Shown piece after piece: positions 26,487 to 35,699 of a stretch of DNA of 64,000 bases. A model generated the notes under the pieces. It made no database searches and was not told where the DNA came from. It worked only from the letters and a program-made list of their open reading frames with translations. Position numbers and translations under genes: made by a program. Source of the stretch: Verrucomicrobiota bacterium (lineage in GTDB: Bacteria > Verrucomicrobiota > Verrucomicrobiae > Limisphaerales > UBA11358); assembly GCA_014860005.1 (NCBI GenBank), contig JACZKP010000209.1, positions 54,095-118,094 of the forward strand. The letters are read 5' to 3'. Each line of letters opens with the position of its first letter. Positions within the stretch are counted from its first letter, which is position 1.

Positions 26487-27590
26487 TTAACGTTTACTGG
26501 TTTTTGTCATCGCAAAGGCAAAGATCACAATACTTGCGACGACAAAAGCGATGAGAATAATGCGCCGGCGATTCTTCGTTGGAGTATTCGTTTGTCCCGA
26601 TGACTCGATATTGGCCACCCGTTTCGCAATCTCGAAATGCTTTGTCGTTGCCATTTCAGATTTGTCCAGCCACAAGCCATTGGTTACCAAGTGTCGCACC
26701 ACGGGAACGGGCAACCGATCCCCGGAGAATCTGTAGTCCTGCATTATGACAGGGACTGCAATCCTCGGTTTTGGGTTCGCCATGGAATCAATGCGGATCA
26801 CATTGGTTGCTTGGCAGGAGAATGTCACATACGGGATTTGCTTGCTGACATCTTCCTCCCGGTAACGGATAAACTTAAACTGACTGGGCACTTCAACCCC
26901 TTCCACGGTCTTCGTCTGAGTCACTCGGAACACAACCAGAGGGAAATCGGCTGAACCTCCAGGACGTGATTCCGGAAAGTACTCCACGCGCGAAAGATAT
27001 TGGCCCCCCTTAGCACACCAATCCCAGACGGCCTTTACCGGGGGATTGGTCACCACTGGACTGGGTGAAATGTCTCCGGACAGCCAAATCTGCCGAGCCT
27101 TACCGGTGTGGTTCGTGCTAAAATAGCAGGTTGAACAATACGCCAGCCATAACGGTTCACATCGAAAAAATCGAGGGCTGGGCAGGGTATCCGGAATGAT
27201 CATGGCAAAGCCCCGATTCAATGGGACAATGGGGACGTTGTTCGTGTCCTTCCACAAAACACGCTCGACGTTCTGTTCGTGGTAGGCGTACATCATCTCT
27301 CCGTCGCATCCGATTTCAATGTACTTTATCGGACGTTTCTCCGCATCCGTTGGGGTCATCTGGATATTCCACTGTTGACCCTGCGCAGTCAGCTTGAAGA
27401 CATATTGCTCTTCGTTCGAGCCACCCGCTGGAATCGGCCCGGCTGTGCTGTAAACGAGCGTTCCCTCAACCTGGATGCCAGCGGCGGCAAAGAGCCACCC
27501 CGCGTGCAAAGCCGAAAGCAGGCACATTAAGCTCGTCGCTCGTTTCGAGAACGCGCACCGGTTTTTTGCGAATGTACTTAACTCGTTCAT
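26487..27590 (-). CDS. signal-peptide and C-terminal-anchor protein, copy 4
   Basis: A 367-residue family member: signal sequence TSLMCLLSALHAGWLFAAA, QQWNIQMTP block, CEPLWLAYCSTCYF, VIMQDYRFSGDRLPVPV, C-terminal helix IILIAFVVASIVIFAFAM and tail TKTSKR. It is the first gene after the tandem boxes at 27653-27688. No cysteine-rich peptide or MauE gene follows; instead the ligase-like gene comes after a 44-bp gap. Confidence 0.8.
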   Translation of the reverse strand: MNELSTFAKNRCAFSKRATSLMCLLSALHAGWLFAAAGIQVEGTLVYSTAGPIPAGGSNEEQYVFKLTAQGQQWNIQMTPTDAEKRPIKYIEIGCDGEMMYAYHEQNVERVLWKDTNNVPIVPLNRGFAMIIPDTLPSPRFFRCEPLWLAYCSTCYFSTNHTGKARQIWLSGDISPSPVVTNPPVKAVWDWCAKGGQYLSRVEYFPESRPGGSADFPLVVFRVTQTKTVEGVEVPSQFKFIRYREEDVSKQIPYVTFSCQATNVIRIDSMANPKPRIAVPVIMQDYRFSGDRLPVPVVRHLVTNGLWLDKSEMATTKHFEIAKRVANIESSGQTNTPTKNRRRIILIAFVVASIVIFAFAMTKTSKR

Positions 27591-27652
27591 TCACTTTCCT
27601 ATTGATCGGAGTTAGGAATGCACGTCAGCAGAAGCAGCGTAAATCAAAAACT

Positions 27653-27688
27653 CCTACCATTTTTCGTCAAACCTACCAATTTTCGTCA
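27653..27688 (-). promoter_or_regulatory. two 17-bp boxes in tandem, 19-bp period
   Basis: TGACGAAAATTGGTAGG (27672-27688) and TGACGAAAAATGGTAGG (27653-27669) on the minus strand. They lie 63 bp before the start of the 367-residue protein and just after an AraC-type sequence. Confidence 0.7.
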
Positions 27689-27710
27689 GGCCCGGCGTTG
27701 ACGAACCGGA

Positions 27711-27968
27711 TCAGGGCCAGCGCAGCCGCCGATATCTGGGCGGCGGCTGGCCAAAGTGTTTCTTGAAGGCGCGGGAGAAATGGCTCGGGTGCGGGTAACC
27801 CGCTTCGAGGCTGGCCGCCTTCACGGTCGCGCCGTTCTGCAAGCGGGTACGCGCCTGCTCCAGGCGAAGCTTGATCATCCAATCCCGCGGACGGACACCC
27901 AACGTTTCCCGGCAGCGCCGTTCCAGCGTTTTCACCGAGACACCGCAAATACCCGCCAGTTCGGCCAC
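27711..27968 (-). pseudogene. AraC-type DNA-binding domain, probably frameshifted at its 5' end
   Basis: The 85-residue frame is the same double helix-turn-helix as at 20006-20368 (GICGVSVKTLERRC, AGYPHPSHFSRAFKKHFGQP). Compared with that copy, the 5' part has ten extra bases, so the likely original ATG (at about 28042) is out of frame and a TGA blocks the domain frame just upstream. Translation could begin at GTG 27966-27968, which would still give a complete DNA-binding domain. I call it a pseudogene with doubt. Confidence 0.6.
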
Positions 27969-28193
27969 GGACCACTGCGCTTGCGCTGCCAGTTGCGGCC
28001 CCAGTCGTTGATCGTTGCCAGTTCCTCAACTCATCGTTCATGTTCCCATTCGCTATGCGCAAACCAGCGTCTCATCGCGGTTTCCCGGCGGTTCTTCACT
28101 GGGTTTCGCGGGAACAAATGGAAAAGCCCCGATCCAGGATTATGCATCCCAGACCGGAGCTTTCACCATGACCACTCCAAGTCAGGCCGCGCC

Positions 28194-31100
28194 TCAGAAC
28201 TTCGGACGGTAGTATTTGGACGCGCCGATGGCGGGCACGACCAGCGGATTCGCAGCCCCGACGATTTCGGTCCACGGGCCGTTCACGCTGTCCGCCTGTT
28301 CGAGGCCAAGTCCGCCAGTGCGGTAGATTTCGACACCTGCGGGCACGCGGCGGGCAGTGATGGCCCCGGGCAGTTTATCCGCCGTCGGCGTTCCCATCAG
28401 CGCCAGGAGCGGATCCGGCAATTTGCCGTTCCAGACCTGGATGCTGCTGACGTAGGTCTCGGCTTGATCGCCGTCTTCGTCGCCGAAGAGCAACGCCACC
28501 GGATCGAGCGAGAAGCGCCCGTCGAAACCGCCGGATAGTCCCGTCTGATAACCGACTTTGACGCCGTTGATCCATTTGGCGACGGCCGGACTGAGCGGGC
28601 TGGAAAGGTCCACCGCGAAGGCAATGCGGTGCCATGTTTCAGCAGTCACATTGCCCTGGTAATTACCACTGATGCCGATGCCGTTGGCAGTGTTGACGAA
28701 GAATTCGCCGTCATTGTTGTTACCCGTGGCGGTCTGGAAGAACGAGCGCCAGCGACCGTTCGAGGCGGCGGGGTAATACACGTCGAAGACAATCGTGTAT
28801 TGGTTCACGTAAGCACCGCCGCCGTTGGGCGAGGCGTTGTGACTCATCTTGTAGCCGCCCCACGGACTCGAGCTATGCACGAAGCGGAGAACGCTCGCGG
28901 GTGCCCCGGCGATGTTGCCAATGCCGAGGCTGGTCGTGGTGCCAAACGTGGTATCCGTCTGGACCTTGGTATCGAAGTAGTCCAGCGGCAGGCCGAGCGT
29001 TGCCGCGAGGTCGCCGTTCTGGAAGTCCCATTGACCGGTCAACCGCGGTGGCGGAACGGCAATCACGGTGAGCGTGGCGGGGTCACTGAGCACCGGGCCG
29101 CTGGAGTTACGAACTTCCACCGTGTATGCTCCAGCCTGAGCCGGGTAGATGCTGTGGAGGTAGAGCGTGGCTTCGGTTGCGCCGGGGATGTCCACCGCGT
29201 TGTGCTTCCATTGATACTCCAACGCGCCGCCACTGGCCGTGACGCTGAACGAAACATCCAGGTTCTGGTTGTTGGTCCGGCTCTGCGGTTGGGCGCTGAT
29301 GACAGGCAACGAAACCACCGAGAGTGTCACGACGGAACTGGTCACACTCCCGCCGGGGTTGCTGACGACCACACTGTATTCGCCGACATTGGCGCTGCTG
29401 GCGGCAGCGATGCTGTAAGTGCTGCCCACCGCACCGCCAATGTTCGTGCCCCAGAACCGCCATTGATAGGTGATCGGAACGCCGCCCGTCGCCGTGACGC
29501 TGAAGCTGGCCGGCGCACCGTCACTGGCAACTTGGGCCACCGGTTGCACGGTAATCTGAGGTGGAGTGACCGTCCCGCCGACTTCCGCTTCGGCCAGATT
29601 CTTTCCGGAGAAACTGGCGTTGTAAATCGCCTGGGCTTCTTGCGTGGTCAAAGCCCGCCGCCAGAATCCAACGTCATCAATCAGGGCGTTGGTGACCGAA
29701 GCACCGTAAACCCCGGTGCCATCCTGACCGATGTTGACGGCGAGCGTGGTGTCAATCGAAGTTGGCGCGTTGCCGGCGTTCACAATGGCGCGGGTGTCCA
29801 CCAAAACTCCATCAATGATGGTGCGCGCGACGACTCCCCGCTGCACGCTGAACACCACGTGACGCCACTCGCCATCCGTCATATTGATCGCGGAATCAAA
29901 ATCCTTGCGCGTGTTGGGAGCTTCTTCCCGGTAGTTCCACTCGAAGTTGTTATTTCCCTGCACGCCCAAAACGTAGCCGGTGTTGTTACCACTGCCCCAG
30001 TTCTTGTTGCCCAAAATGGCCGGATCACTGGATTTGCTGCCCGGCGCGATCTTGGACCAGAACGCGATGCTGAAGTCGGTGGAACTCCCGAACTGGAGGT
30101 CTTCGGGATAGCCCAAGGTTGCGTAATGCTGTTCCACTCCCGCGCTGGTGGTGTATTGGAAGGCCTGGCCGAGCCGGCCCCCGGTGTTGAAGGCCGGTGC
30201 GCCGATCGGCGTGGCATGGTTGCCGCGGCCCGAGGCGTCATTGTAGTCATTGTCAAACTTGAGATGGGCCACCAAGGCATCGGTGATCCCGGCGCTGACG
30301 ACCGTCAACACCACCACGGAACTCGTGGTGGCGCCCGTCACGTTGGTAATTACCACGCGGTATTGACCGGCATCCCCCGCGACGGTGCTCGCCAAGGTCA
30401 GCGTGCTGGTGGCGCCGCCCACGGGTGCGCCGTCGTGCAGCCACTGGTAGCTCAACGGCGGCCGGCCCATGGCGCTGACACTGAAGGAGGCCGGGAAACC
30501 GGCACTCACCAGCACCGAGGACGGCTGGACGGTGATTGAGGGAGCATCAATGACCGTAAGCGTGGCCAGTGAACTATTCACCGGCCCGGAATCATTGGAC
30601 ACGATGCAGCGATAAGAACCGGCATCCTCCGGCTCCGCATTGGAAACGGTGAGCGTATCGGTGTTGACCCCGGAGTAGTGCCCGGCATTGGACAAGTTGA
30701 CGCCGTTGCGCTGCCACTGATACGTGAGCGGCGTAGGGCTGGTCGCGGCAACGGAGAAGGTCGTGGATTCGGTGGCATTGATGGTCCGGTTCTGCGGTTG
30801 GGCAATAATCACCGGCGTGTTGACCTCATAGAGGCCGAAGTCATCAATTCCGAAAAACCAACTGGCCGTGCCGGCCTGGCCGAAACGGAAACGCACCGTG
30901 GCCGCGTTGTCCGCCTGCGGGAGACGAACCACTTCGATCCGCTTGCCATCAAGCTGATTGTCATCAATACGACCGGCAATGTACGGCGTCAAAGCCGTGC
31001 TGACCGGCGCGCCAATGTAATTGCTGTAGGCCAGCCCGTACGCCTGGTCGCCCCGCGGCGTGCCGAGTGTGGCGCCGATGTCAATGACATCGTTGGTGCG

Positions 31101-32663
31101 AATGACGTCCCCGCCAGAAGCTTTGTCGTCAATGTAATAAATGACGGGCAGCCAGTTCGCGCCACCATCAATCGAATACTCCACCGAGGCGATATTGTCC
31201 TGGTTTTGCGTATAAGTGCTCTTCCACGCCACAAAAATGTTGGAGCGGCCCGTGCAATTGATGTCGTGGGTGAACATGACCTGCACCTGGTTGGCGGAAC
31301 GCGAGTCAGACTCGCCATATACGAAATTGCCATCAACCAGCGAGGGAACAATGGCCCCGTTCAGGACAATGGGTGGCAACATCAGACGTTGTTCCGGATT
31401 GAACTGGGTGATGCCTTCGATCGTCGTCCGGCTTATCACCACAAAATCCTTGTAGGCGTCTGAGCGCGCGTTGTTCAGATCATAGCCGGCAACGTCCGTG
31501 GAGGTGTTGTTGGTGACCACCCAGCCCGCCGGCATGGCCCCCTCCGCCACGGCCTCAAAGTTTTCCACGTAGAACGGTGCGGGCAAAGTAACATTCTGGT
31601 AGTTGGCCACGGTAAAAGACCAGGTGTTGGTCTTGCTGCCAGCCACGCTATCCTGCCAGGTCACCTGCAAGGTATGCGCGGAGTTGGGATCGAGGACCGT
31701 GGGCGTCTGGGCAGTGGCGGTGTAGGTCGGCGGAGTCGGCGTTATTACCCTTGTGAGATTGACGCCGTCGAGCGCAATTTGAATTGAACTGCTGGTGATG
31801 GTCGTATCGCCCTGGTCCAGAACCACGGTGATTTCCGGCTGCGGCCCCACTCCAGTCGCGCCAGTGCCGGGCGTGCGGGATACAATGAAAGACGGCACCG
31901 CCGGTATCTCGAGGGGGATGCCAGCGGCCGAGGGGCCGCCCAACGCGCCGATCTGGCCTCCGCTCAAGGCCACGTCGCGAAGCTGGATGCTATTGACGTA
32001 GCCGAGGGCGGCATCACCGACGGTATTTGCCAGGATACGGGTGCTGATGGCGCTCGCATCGAGTGATAGCCGTCCTTCAAATCCAGCCCCGGCTTGAGAG
32101 CCAACCTCCGCACCGTTGATGTACTTGCGAACCTCAGTGGGAGTGACCGCAAAGGCAATGCGATACCAGGTATTCGGAGCAATGGTGCCGTCAAACGGCC
32201 CATTGGGGGGGACGCCAATTCCGCCAGCGGCATTCACAATCAAGTCGGCCCCGGCAACAAACAACGAGCCGTCCGTATCCACCAGGGGACGAACCGTGCC
32301 GCTGGCAGGATAGAGAACGTCGAAAATGATGGTGTATTCGTTCACGGTGCTGCCGCCGCCGTTGGCGGGCGGGGTGGGCATGAAATAGCCCATGGTATTC
32401 GTTGCGACCGGGAACCGCATCACTTGCGCCGCGGCACCATTGATGTCCGGAATGCCAAAGGAAGTCGTGGTCCCGAAGGCCGTTCCGGTGGTGGTGTCAC
32501 CGTCAGCGTACTGCAAGGCCCCGGCGGTTACGCCGGCGGTTGGATTAAGATTACCAGTATTGAAGTCCCACTGGCCAAACGGCTGGGCGGGAACATTCGC
32601 GACAGCCAAAAGGCTCGCGACGGTGATTGCACCCAAAAGGCGCGGATTGAGGATTTTTTTCAT
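28194..32663 (-). CDS. giant secreted LamG/Ig-like repeat protein
   Basis: A 1489-residue protein with a signal peptide (LLGAITVASLLAVANVPAQ). In order: a LamG-like unit (about 28-260, GQWDFNTGNLNPTAG), a Big-type domain (ITVVLDQGDTTITSSSIQIA), a MAM/jelly-roll-like region beginning FYVENFEAVAEGAMPAGW, two Ig-like repeats (PQNRTINATESTTFSV; YQWLHDGAPVGG), a classical LamG/concanavalin domain (LVAHLKFDNDYNDASGRGNH), two more Ig-like repeats, and a second unit like the first (GQWDFQNGDLAATLG ... GTTTSLGIGNIAGAP). The end (LEQADSVNGPWTEIVGA) is the terminal motif common in verrucomicrobial surface proteins. Probably a secreted carbohydrate-binding or adhesin protein. Confidence 0.85.
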   Translation of the reverse strand: MKKILNPRLLGAITVASLLAVANVPAQPFGQWDFNTGNLNPTAGVTAGALQYADGDTTTGTAFGTTTSFGIPDINGAAAQVMRFPVATNTMGYFMPTPPANGGGSTVNEYTIIFDVLYPASGTVRPLVDTDGSLFVAGADLIVNAAGGIGVPPNGPFDGTIAPNTWYRIAFAVTPTEVRKYINGAEVGSQAGAGFEGRLSLDASAISTRILANTVGDAALGYVNSIQLRDVALSGGQIGALGGPSAAGIPLEIPAVPSFIVSRTPGTGATGVGPQPEITVVLDQGDTTITSSSIQIALDGVNLTRVITPTPPTYTATAQTPTVLDPNSAHTLQVTWQDSVAGSKTNTWSFTVANYQNVTLPAPFYVENFEAVAEGAMPAGWVVTNNTSTDVAGYDLNNARSDAYKDFVVISRTTIEGITQFNPEQRLMLPPIVLNGAIVPSLVDGNFVYGESDSRSANQVQVMFTHDINCTGRSNIFVAWKSTYTQNQDNIASVEYSIDGGANWLPVIYYIDDKASGGDVIRTNDVIDIGATLGTPRGDQAYGLAYSNYIGAPVSTALTPYIAGRIDDNQLDGKRIEVVRLPQADNAATVRFRFGQAGTASWFFGIDDFGLYEVNTPVIIAQPQNRTINATESTTFSVAATSPTPLTYQWQRNGVNLSNAGHYSGVNTDTLTVSNAEPEDAGSYRCIVSNDSGPVNSSLATLTVIDAPSITVQPSSVLVSAGFPASFSVSAMGRPPLSYQWLHDGAPVGGATSTLTLASTVAGDAGQYRVVITNVTGATTSSVVVLTVVSAGITDALVAHLKFDNDYNDASGRGNHATPIGAPAFNTGGRLGQAFQYTTSAGVEQHYATLGYPEDLQFGSSTDFSIAFWSKIAPGSKSSDPAILGNKNWGSGNNTGYVLGVQGNNNFEWNYREEAPNTRKDFDSAINMTDGEWRHVVFSVQRGVVARTIIDGVLVDTRAIVNAGNAPTSIDTTLAVNIGQDGTGVYGASVTNALIDDVGFWRRALTTQEAQAIYNASFSGKNLAEAEVGGTVTPPQITVQPVAQVASDGAPASFSVTATGGVPITYQWRFWGTNIGGAVGSTYSIAAASSANVGEYSVVVSNPGGSVTSSVVTLSVVSLPVISAQPQSRTNNQNLDVSFSVTASGGALEYQWKHNAVDIPGATEATLYLHSIYPAQAGAYTVEVRNSSGPVLSDPATLTVIAVPPPRLTGQWDFQNGDLAATLGLPLDYFDTKVQTDTTFGTTTSLGIGNIAGAPASVLRFVHSSSPWGGYKMSHNASPNGGGAYVNQYTIVFDVYYPAASNGRWRSFFQTATGNNNDGEFFVNTANGIGISGNYQGNVTAETWHRIAFAVDLSSPLSPAVAKWINGVKVGYQTGLSGGFDGRFSLDPVALLFGDEDGDQAETYVSSIQVWNGKLPDPLLALMGTPTADKLPGAITARRVPAGVEIYRTGGLGLEQADSVNGPWTEIVGAANPLVVPAIGASKYYRPKF

Positions 32664-32819
32664 AGGGTTGAGGATTGAACGTTGAGGGTCAGTAATGCCT
32701 GGCAGCGGTGAGTCATTCGGCGAATCGTTTGAATTGGGATAGTTGGGGTTGGTTGGGTTTTCGTATCGTCAGCGAAATCTTTCGAAGCATCTGGCAACGC
32801 AAAGCGGCTTTCGGGAGAC

Positions 32820-33200
32820 TCACTTGTTTTCCATGTGATACTTGAGGACTTGGGTGGCCTTCGCGTCGCCCTGGCTTTGGGCGGCTTGCACAAGCTCACC
32901 CATGGTCAACGAAGCCCGGCTGACAGCCATCAACTGTTCCTTGTTCAGGTCAGGCTTGTTTAGCAGGTTTTGAATTCCCATGAACGCCTTCGAGTAATCC
33001 TTGGCTTGCACCGCCGCCAGGATTTGAGCGGTCAGTTGTTTTAGCTCCGGCGTGGCGTTGCTGAACGCTTTCTCGATGACCGAGGGCATCTCCTCCAGCG
33101 TCAGTGGTGTCGGCGGTGGATTGCTGCGACTGCAACCCGCGCCTGACACCATCGCGAGCAACACGACGAACCAAAGACATTTTAGGTTAAGGGTATTCAT
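32820..33200 (-). CDS. small lipoprotein
   Basis: A 126-residue protein with a signal peptide and lipobox (MVSGAGCSRSN), so it should be anchored by lipid at residue 23. The mature part starts with a proline-rich linker and is then all-helical (LEEMPSVIEKAFSNATPELK, AAVQAKDYSKAFMGIQNLL). I do not recognise the family. It lies between the giant surface protein and a prepilin-like gene, all in one direction. Confidence 0.8.
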   Translation of the reverse strand: MNTLNLKCLWFVVLLAMVSGAGCSRSNPPPTPLTLEEMPSVIEKAFSNATPELKQLTAQILAAVQAKDYSKAFMGIQNLLNKPDLNKEQLMAVSRASLTMGELVQAAQSQGDAKATQVLKYHMENK

Positions 33201-33233
33201 AGCTTTTGAAAGTTTGGCGTTGAAATCCAGGCG

Positions 33234-34109
33234 CTAGTCCTTGACCGGGTTCAACGGATTGATGCCGGTGTAGTGGCGATAATCAATCCCCACACGGAAA
33301 CCCGTGAACCTGATCCGCGACACATGGTTGTCCACCCAAACTGTCTGGCAACCCTCGCTGTGACGATACCATTCCCGGTCAAACGGATGGCCGTTGTAGT
33401 AAGTTGTCAGCCCGCCATAGGGCGGAGGATTATTGCCGATCCACTGGGTCAAGATGGCGGAACTTCCTGGAAACAGCCCGATGCTATCCTCGGAACCCTC
33501 CATTCTCGACTCCGCCGCATCCTGGCAGAATATCGTTTTTGAGGGATTCTGGTAGCTGCCGAGTTTCTTTACTCCCGCCTCAACCGCGGCGTCGTAGCCT
33601 CGCAAGAGGTATTGATGCATTCCGTAGCTGGAGTCCAACCAGAAGTCGGCGCCGTAATTCAGGCCCGTTTCCCGCCATTCATCCACGTGCTTGGCACTGG
33701 GGTCACGGAAAACCTTGCGATTCTTGCCAAAGTAATTGAGATAACCCAGCGCCCAATAGGCGAAACCATTGTCCGGCGTCAGCAGAATATCGGAACGCGG
33801 GTTGGCGGTCCATTGGCCGTGATTGGGAAAGTTACCATTGCCGGTATGGAAGTAACTATTGTTGTTGTCGTCCGCATACAGCGAACCCGCCAAGCCAACT
33901 TGCTTCAAGTTACTGGTACATTGGGCCGCCTTGGCGCGGTCCTTGGCCTTCGACAGGGCCGGCAGGAGCATCGCGGCCAGGATGGCAATAATTGCAATCA
34001 CGACCAGCAGTTCGATCAGGGTGAATGCGCCTGAGCGGCCAACCGACCAGCGTGGCCGGCAACTCGCAAGCGAGGCGTTTACAGATTTGGCTGAACGATT
34101 CGCATTCAT
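33234..34109 (-). CDS. prepilin-like protein with H-X9-DG-type C-domain
   Basis: A 291-residue protein. The prepilin signal is [20 protein letters not shown] at about residue 28, with a basic leader. [23 protein letters not shown] follows as usual in the verrucomicrobial/planctomycete prepilin families, and the end has [22 protein letters not shown]. The start at 34107-34109 (MNANRSAKS) was preferred over a much longer frame because the latter would place 200 residues before the prepilin peptide. Function in these phyla is uncertain; most are secreted pseudopilins. Confidence 0.85.
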   Translation of the reverse strand: MNANRSAKSVNASLASCRPRWSVGRSGAFTLIELLVVIAIIAILAAMLLPALSKAKDRAKAAQCTSNLKQVGLAGSLYADDNNNSYFHTGNGNFPNHGQWTANPRSDILLTPDNGFAYWALGYLNYFGKNRKVFRDPSAKHVDEWRETGLNYGADFWLDSSYGMHQYLLRGYDAAVEAGVKKLGSYQNPSKTIFCQDAAESRMEGSEDSIGLFPGSSAILTQWIGNNPPPYGGLTTYYNGHPFDREWYRHSEGCQTVWVDNHVSRIRFTGFRVGIDYRHYTGINPLNPVKD

Positions 34110-34808
34110 GGATTTTTCAGTCGCGGTGGACCATACCAAAAAGCTGCGCCCTCCAAAGTGACGATCCGGTGACGTTCGCGTCACGCGATTGGCGGATGCT
34201 GGCCGCAAACCGGTGCCGGCCGTCACGCAGCACTTGTCACCAGCAAAGTCAGGGAGATGAGGACGAAAGGAATTCATAATCAGGCGAACAATCGGAAGGA
34301 TGGGGTTTGCCGGCAGAATGAAGCTGGAATTATTGCGGGGTTGTGGGCTGGGATCTGAACGAACACCGATGTTACAAATGGTTTGCTCGCCTGCATACGT
34401 CCGCACATCGCACATTAACTCGCACCGCCACACGGCTCCCAAAGCAGCCGTCCACCGACGTTTGTTTCTGAGATTCTCTGGGCTGTTCAATTGAAACCAT
34501 TTCCCCCGCTGGATTGTCAACTGGTTTTTTTGAAGTATTTTTTGGCGCGCCTCTCCATCCATCACTAATTGCCACTTCGCGAAATGATTTGCCGCCTTGC
34601 GGCATGGCGCGCCAACTCCCCCCGGTCGCACGATGCTTGGAATTTTCTGGACGAACCCCGGCGATGATTTTCACAATCCCGCAACGCCGCAATTTGTCAT
34701 GAACCAAAATCGAAGCGAAACCCATACTGCCAGATTGAGCGACCTGTTCACGGTGGGCTGGTTGTTCACCCCGGCGGCTTCACCTTCCATCCAGAATTCG
34801 ATCCCAAT
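34110..34808. other. 699-bp region without a recognisable gene
   Basis: Divergent promoter region between the prepilin-like gene (left) and the Sel1 gene (right). Open frames on both strands have no protein-like composition. A run TTTTTTTGAAGTATTTTTTG near 34526 is AT-rich against the background and could be a promoter or terminator part. I see no repeats or RNA gene. Confidence 0.4.
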
Positions 34809-35507
34809 ATGAAACTTTTCAGAATTGCTGCCATTGCGGGCGTCTGCCTGCTCGGCTTGCTCCTCGCCATCGTCATCGGCAAGCGAGGCGGCACGGAAAC
34901 CGAGCCGGAAGCCGTCGAAGTGGTGAACGTCGAGGAAGTCCGGACCCAAGCGGAAAGCGGAGAGGCGGCGGCCCAATATAAACTTGGCGGGCTTCTGACC
35001 AAAGGCCAGGAGGTGGAACAGGATTACGCGGAGGCCGCCCAATGGCATCGCAAGGCCGCCGAACAAGGTCATGCCGCCGCGCAGCGTTCCCTCGCCGAAC
35101 TCTACGAAGCCGGCCAGGGCGTGCCGCTCGATCCGGCGGAAGCCGCCCGCTGGTTTCGGCACGCTGCCGAACAGGGTGATGTGGTGGCGCAATACAGCCT
35201 GGCGGTCTTGCACGTCATGGGCAAAGGGGTCGCGCGGGATATTCCCGAAGCCGTCAAATGGTACCGGCGGGCCGCTGAACAGGGCGATTCACTTGCGCAA
35301 TTTAATTTAGGCGTGCGCCATTCGGAGGGTGACGGAGTCGCGCAAGACCCGGTGGAAGCCTATAAATGGTTCAGCTTGGCGGCGGCGCAGGGCGTTGAAG
35401 ATGCCGTGCGGGCTCGTGACAGTCTGACAAGCAAGATGACCCGCGAACAAATCGTCGAAGGCCGTCGTCGCACTGAAGCATTCACACCCAGGAAGCCCGG
35501 GGCATAA
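34809..35507 (+). CDS. membrane-anchored Sel1-like repeat protein
   Basis: A 232-residue protein with an N-terminal anchor (IAAIAGVCLLGLLLAIVIG) and four Sel1 (TPR-like) repeats with the pattern AAQYKLGGLLTKGQEVEQDY, WHRKAAEQGHAAAQRSLAEL, WFRHAAEQGDVVAQYSLAVL, WYRRAAEQGDSLAQFNLGVR. Such solenoids mediate protein contacts in the periplasm. It stands alone, convergent with the adenosyltransferase gene. Confidence 0.9.
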   Translation: MKLFRIAAIAGVCLLGLLLAIVIGKRGGTETEPEAVEVVNVEEVRTQAESGEAAAQYKLGGLLTKGQEVEQDYAEAAQWHRKAAEQGHAAAQRSLAELYEAGQGVPLDPAEAARWFRHAAEQGDVVAQYSLAVLHVMGKGVARDIPEAVKWYRRAAEQGDSLAQFNLGVRHSEGDGVAQDPVEAYKWFSLAAAQGVEDAVRARDSLTSKMTREQIVEGRRRTEAFTPRKPGA

Positions 35508-35549
35508 GCGCAGCGCGGCAGAGCCGCAACCAAACCCACGCCGCCCAAC

Positions 35550-35640
35550 TTAACGCAGAGGGCGCAGGGGTTCTCGCAAAGGCCGCAAAGCGATTCACCT
35601 CTGCGTTCCTCCGCGCCAACCTCCGCGTCCTCTGCGTTAA
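35550..35640. repeat. palindromic repeat between convergent genes
   Basis: TTAACGCAGAGGGCGCAG at the left is mirrored by CTCCGCGTCCTCTGCGTTAA at the right, with an inner CGCAAAGGCCGCAAAG / CCTCTGCG part. Such TTAACGCAGAG units are dispersed in many bacterial genomes. It lies between two gene ends and could serve as a bidirectional terminator. Confidence 0.75.
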
Positions 35641-35699
35641 ATAATCTTCTCTGAATTGCGCGACGGGGGAAACAACACTATAGAGACGTCTTTCCCGCT

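Noticed and set aside
28629..30539. 636-codon plus-strand open frame
   Set aside because: Antisense of the giant LamG/Ig gene, whose frame has a signal peptide and clear domains; the plus-strand translation has no recognisable motif.
34500..34560. Possible small RNA or terminator at the T-rich stretch
   Set aside because: No stable stem precedes the T runs, and nothing else supports an RNA gene.
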